Source: Actinomadura physcomitrii (GTDB taxonomy: Bacteria; Actinomycetota; Actinomycetes; Streptosporangiales; Streptosporangiaceae). Taken from it: DNA of 64,000 nucleotides. The translations under genes and the position numbers were made by a program. The number at the start of each line of letters is the position of its first letter. Position 1 is the first letter of the stretch. The DNA is taken from assembly GCF_008923205.2 (NCBI RefSeq), contig NZ_WBMS02000007.1:186001-250000 (forward strand). The letters are read 5' to 3'. Of this stretch, positions 61,748-64,000 are shown piece by piece. Below the pieces are notes generated by a model, which ran no database searches, was not told where the DNA came from, and was given only the letters and a program-made list of their open reading frames with translations.

Positions 61748-64000
61748 ATGAGCACGACGGACACCGCGGCCGAGGCCCGCCCCGACGAGGACACCCTGGT
61801 GATGCCGGACGCGTGGCTGCGCCGGCTGCACCCCCGCCGCGACCGGCCGCACGCGTGGCCGCAGGCGCGCGTGGACGGCAAGGCGGCGGCGCGGGCGCGG
61901 GAGCTGATGGACGGTGCCCGGTCCGGTGTCGAGGAGGTGCTCGGCCTGCCCGGCACGCCGCCGGAGGTGGCCGCAGCGGCGCGCGCCTACCTGGGCGGCG
62001 AGGCCGACGCGGTCGGCGCGGCGGCGGTCGCGCTCGTCACCGCCCCGCTGCACGGGCAGCACAGGTACGGTGCGCAGAACCCGTACCTCGACGTGTGGAT
62101 CGAGGAGCACGGGCTGCCGTTCGCCGCCTGCGCCTACATCGCGCTCGCGGGGCTGTGGGCCGACTTCACCATTTCCGGTTCCGCCATGGAGTGGAAAGGC
62201 GTCCGGCAGCGGACGTCCGGCGAGGGATTCTGCTGGTGGCTGCAGGAGGACACCGCGCAGCGGCTGCGGGCGATGCTCGCCGTCGCCGATGACGACGTGC
62301 ACGGCGAGGCCGTGGAGCGGATGGCGCGCCACCGCGGCAGCACGCTGCAGAAGGCTGTCGCCTCCCACCTGATGCCCGAGCGGGCGGAGTGGTTCGCCGA
62401 CCTGTGCGCCGACCCGCAGGGGACGCTGTCCGCGGTGGGGCAGGGGGACCGGTGGCTGCTCCTGTGCACGGTCGGGAAACGCGATCACCTCGACCTGTTC
62501 AGGCTGTCCCTCGACTACGACACCCGCAGCCCGAGCATCGTCGCCAGCCTGGTCGACGGGATCGGGCCGGACGCGGCACTGGACCTCCTGACCGGCGCGC
62601 TCGACGAGCCCTACCTCGACGGCGACGCGGCGCGGACGCTGCTCGACGCGCTGGCCGTCCTGCCGCTGGACGGCGCGTTCCAGGCGTTGCTGGACCGGCT
62701 CGACCGCAAGTACGTCAGTCCGGCGGCCCTCGCGGCGGCGCGGCGGTATCCGGCGCGGGCGCTCCGGCTGCTCGCCGCCGCGGCGAACCGGCTGGCGGTG
62801 GCGGAGCTGCTGCCGGCGTACGTCCGAGTCAATCCCGGGCTCGTCGACGAGCTGCTGCCGAGCCTGCCGGAGGACTCGCGGGCGGCGGTCGAGAAGGTCC
62901 GCGCCGCGGAGGCGCGCGTCCCGGAGGCCGATCCGGCGTCGCTGCCGCCGTTGCTGGTGGACCCGCCGTGGAACCGGCCCCGGACGAAGGCCAAGCCGGT
63001 CGTCATCAAGGACCTGCCCGCCCCCGGCACCCGCGCGATCGCGTGGCGGCCGGGGGAGCGCGAGGAGTGGACGGTCGACCTGCACCACCACTGGCGGTGG
63101 GCCGAGCGGCTGGAGTGGCCCGCGCAGGTCGCGAAGTACCGGAGCGGCGAGCTGCCCGGCCACCTGCACCCCATGCTGTTCACCGAGGCGCCGGAGGAGC
63201 TGGTCCGGCCGTTGCTGGCCGACTGGGAGCCGCCGGAACCCTGGTACGTCCAGGAGGAGTGGATGCGGGTCGTCGTCGCCCGGTTCGAGCTCGACGCGCT
63301 TCACGGCGTCCTGCTCGCGGCGCGCCGGGACCCGGCGAACATCGGCACGGTCCTGCTGCCGTTCGTCGGCGACGAGATCGCCCGGCTGATGGCGGACTGG
63401 CTCGTCCGCCTCAAGCAGGCGGGCCGCACGGCGCGCGCCTGGTTCACCCGGCACGGCGTCGCGGCCGTCCCGGCGCTGCTGCCCGGCGCGCTCGGCAAGG
63501 CGGGGGCGGAGCGGCGGGCCGCCGAGGCCGCGCTCCGGTTCGTCGCGTCCCGGCACGGCGCCGACGGCATCGTGGACGCGGCGCGCGCGCACGGCGACAA
63601 GGCCGCCGACGCGATCGAGGCGCTGCTCGCCGTCGACCCGCTGGACATCCTGCCCGCGAAGATCCCGGTGGTGGGCGACTGGGCGGACGTCCGGATGCTG
63701 CCGCAGATCCTGCTCCGCGGCCGCGAGCGCGCGCTTCCCGACGCGGCGGCCGCGCACGTCCTGACGATGCTGGCCATGTCGAAGCCCGGCGAGGTCTACG
63801 CGGGCGTCGACGCCGTCCGCGAGGTGTGCGACGAGGCGTCGCTGGCCGAGTTCGGATGGGCGCTGCTCCGGCGCTGGGAGGCCGAGGGCGGGCCGTCCAA
63901 GGAGGGCTGGGCGCTGACGCAGCTCGGATGGCTCGGCGACGACGACACCGTCCGCCGGCTCACCCCCGTCATCCGCGCCTGGCCCGGCGACGGCGGCCAC
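61748..64000 (+). CDS. DUF4132 (MolR-like) large protein, N-terminal part (runs off the window)
   Basis: An open frame from ATG 61748 (MSTTDTAAEARPDEDTLVMP) continues without a stop to the right edge, giving 751 residues. Features: AWLRRLHPRRDRPHAWPQARVDG, WIEEHGLPFAACAYIALAG, helical repeat-like stretches (DGAFQALLDRLDRKYVSPAALAAARRYPARALRLLAAAANRLAV), and near the edge AKIPVVGDWADVRMLPQILLRGRERALP and WALTQLGWLGDDDTVRRLTPVIRAWPG. The last motif is typical of DUF4132/MolR-type proteins just before their conserved C-terminal domain. Codon third positions are strongly GC. The long frame on the opposite strand is a shadow. Function unknown. Confidence 0.82.
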   Translation, partial: MSTTDTAAEARPDEDTLVMPDAWLRRLHPRRDRPHAWPQARVDGKAAARARELMDGARSGVEEVLGLPGTPPEVAAAARAYLGGEADAVGAAAVALVTAPLHGQHRYGAQNPYLDVWIEEHGLPFAACAYIALAGLWADFTISGSAMEWKGVRQRTSGEGFCWWLQEDTAQRLRAMLAVADDDVHGEAVERMARHRGSTLQKAVASHLMPERAEWFADLCADPQGTLSAVGQGDRWLLLCTVGKRDHLDLFRLSLDYDTRSPSIVASLVDGIGPDAALDLLTGALDEPYLDGDAARTLLDALAVLPLDGAFQALLDRLDRKYVSPAALAAARRYPARALRLLAAAANRLAVAELLPAYVRVNPGLVDELLPSLPEDSRAAVEKVRAAEARVPEADPASLPPLLVDPPWNRPRTKAKPVVIKDLPAPGTRAIAWRPGEREEWTVDLHHHWRWAERLEWPAQVAKYRSGELPGHLHPMLFTEAPEELVRPLLADWEPPEPWYVQEEWMRVVVARFELDALHGVLLAARRDPANIGTVLLPFVGDEIARLMADWLVRLKQAGRTARAWFTRHGVAAVPALLPGALGKAGAERRAAEAALRFVASRHGADGIVDAARAHGDKAADAIEALLAVDPLDILPAKIPVVGDWADVRMLPQILLRGRERALPDAAAAHVLTMLAMSKPGEVYAGVDAVREVCDEASLAEFGWALLRRWEAEGGPSKEGWALTQLGWLGDDDTVRRLTPVIRAWPGDGGH

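Noticed and set aside
61595..64000. 801-codon frame on the - strand at the right edge
   Set aside because: No domains, and it overlaps the end of the flavoprotein gene; the + strand frame has recognisable DUF4132 motifs.

Overview
The window is about 64 kb of very GC-rich, densely packed DNA with strong G/C bias at third codon positions, frequent GTG starts and GGAGG-type ribosome binding sites. Together with a LexA box of actinobacterial type, an ImuA'/ImuB/DnaE2 cassette, Tat-exported glycosidases and a serine/threonine kinase, this points to a filamentous actinomycete, plausibly Actinomadura or Streptomyces-like. That assignment rests on gene content, not on a marker gene.

Positions 1-34,600 are a carbohydrate-degradation locus. 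It opens with the 3' end of a rhamnulose-phosphate aldolase/dehydrogenase (RhaD type). There follow eleven secreted glycosidases and one cytoplasmic AraA-type sugar isomerase, all on the + strand: eight GH78-type alpha-L-rhamnosidases, two GH106-type rhamnosidases and one GH127-type beta-L-arabinofuranosidase with a LamG domain. Several carry discoidin-like or LamG-like carbohydrate-binding modules. Genes are closely spaced, with three ATGA overlaps. A 13-bp perfect hairpin (26752-26783) splits the locus into two transcription units, and a 16-bp hairpin (34540-34582) closes it. The likely target is a rhamnose- and arabinofuranose-decorated glycan such as a rhamnogalacturonan. No transporter or regulator for the locus lies inside the window.

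Positions 34,600-42,400 hold mixed genes: a flavin-type split-barrel oxidase, an aldo/keto reductase, a DUF2293 protein, a 70-residue protein, a ribokinase preceded by the decayed C-terminus of a ribose-binding protein, a PH-domain membrane protein, an Ppx/GppA phosphatase and a Ser/Thr kinase with a TolB-like extracellular propeller.

Positions 42,500-48,300 encode the SOS mutasome imuA'-imuB-dnaE2 on the - strand, under a perfect LexA box. Between imuB and dnaE2 the sequence contains G36 followed by C32 inside an inverted repeat, which looks like a sequencing or assembly artefact over a real hairpin.

Positions 48,400-57,500 contain mtnA, a truncated and frameshifted M28 peptidase, a RecD2-type helicase, a TetR/metallo-beta-lactamase-fold pair, a second TetR with a divergent half-size MFS exporter sharing a palindromic operator, a FUSC-type exporter and a CGNR zinc-finger protein. 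Positions 57,500-64,000 contain a glutamine-synthetase-like ligase divergent from an amidohydrolase (the two halves of FluG-type enzymes), a CoA-disulfide-reductase-like flavoprotein and the first 751 codons of a DUF4132 protein cut by the window edge. No tRNA, rRNA, CRISPR array or insertion sequence was recognised.
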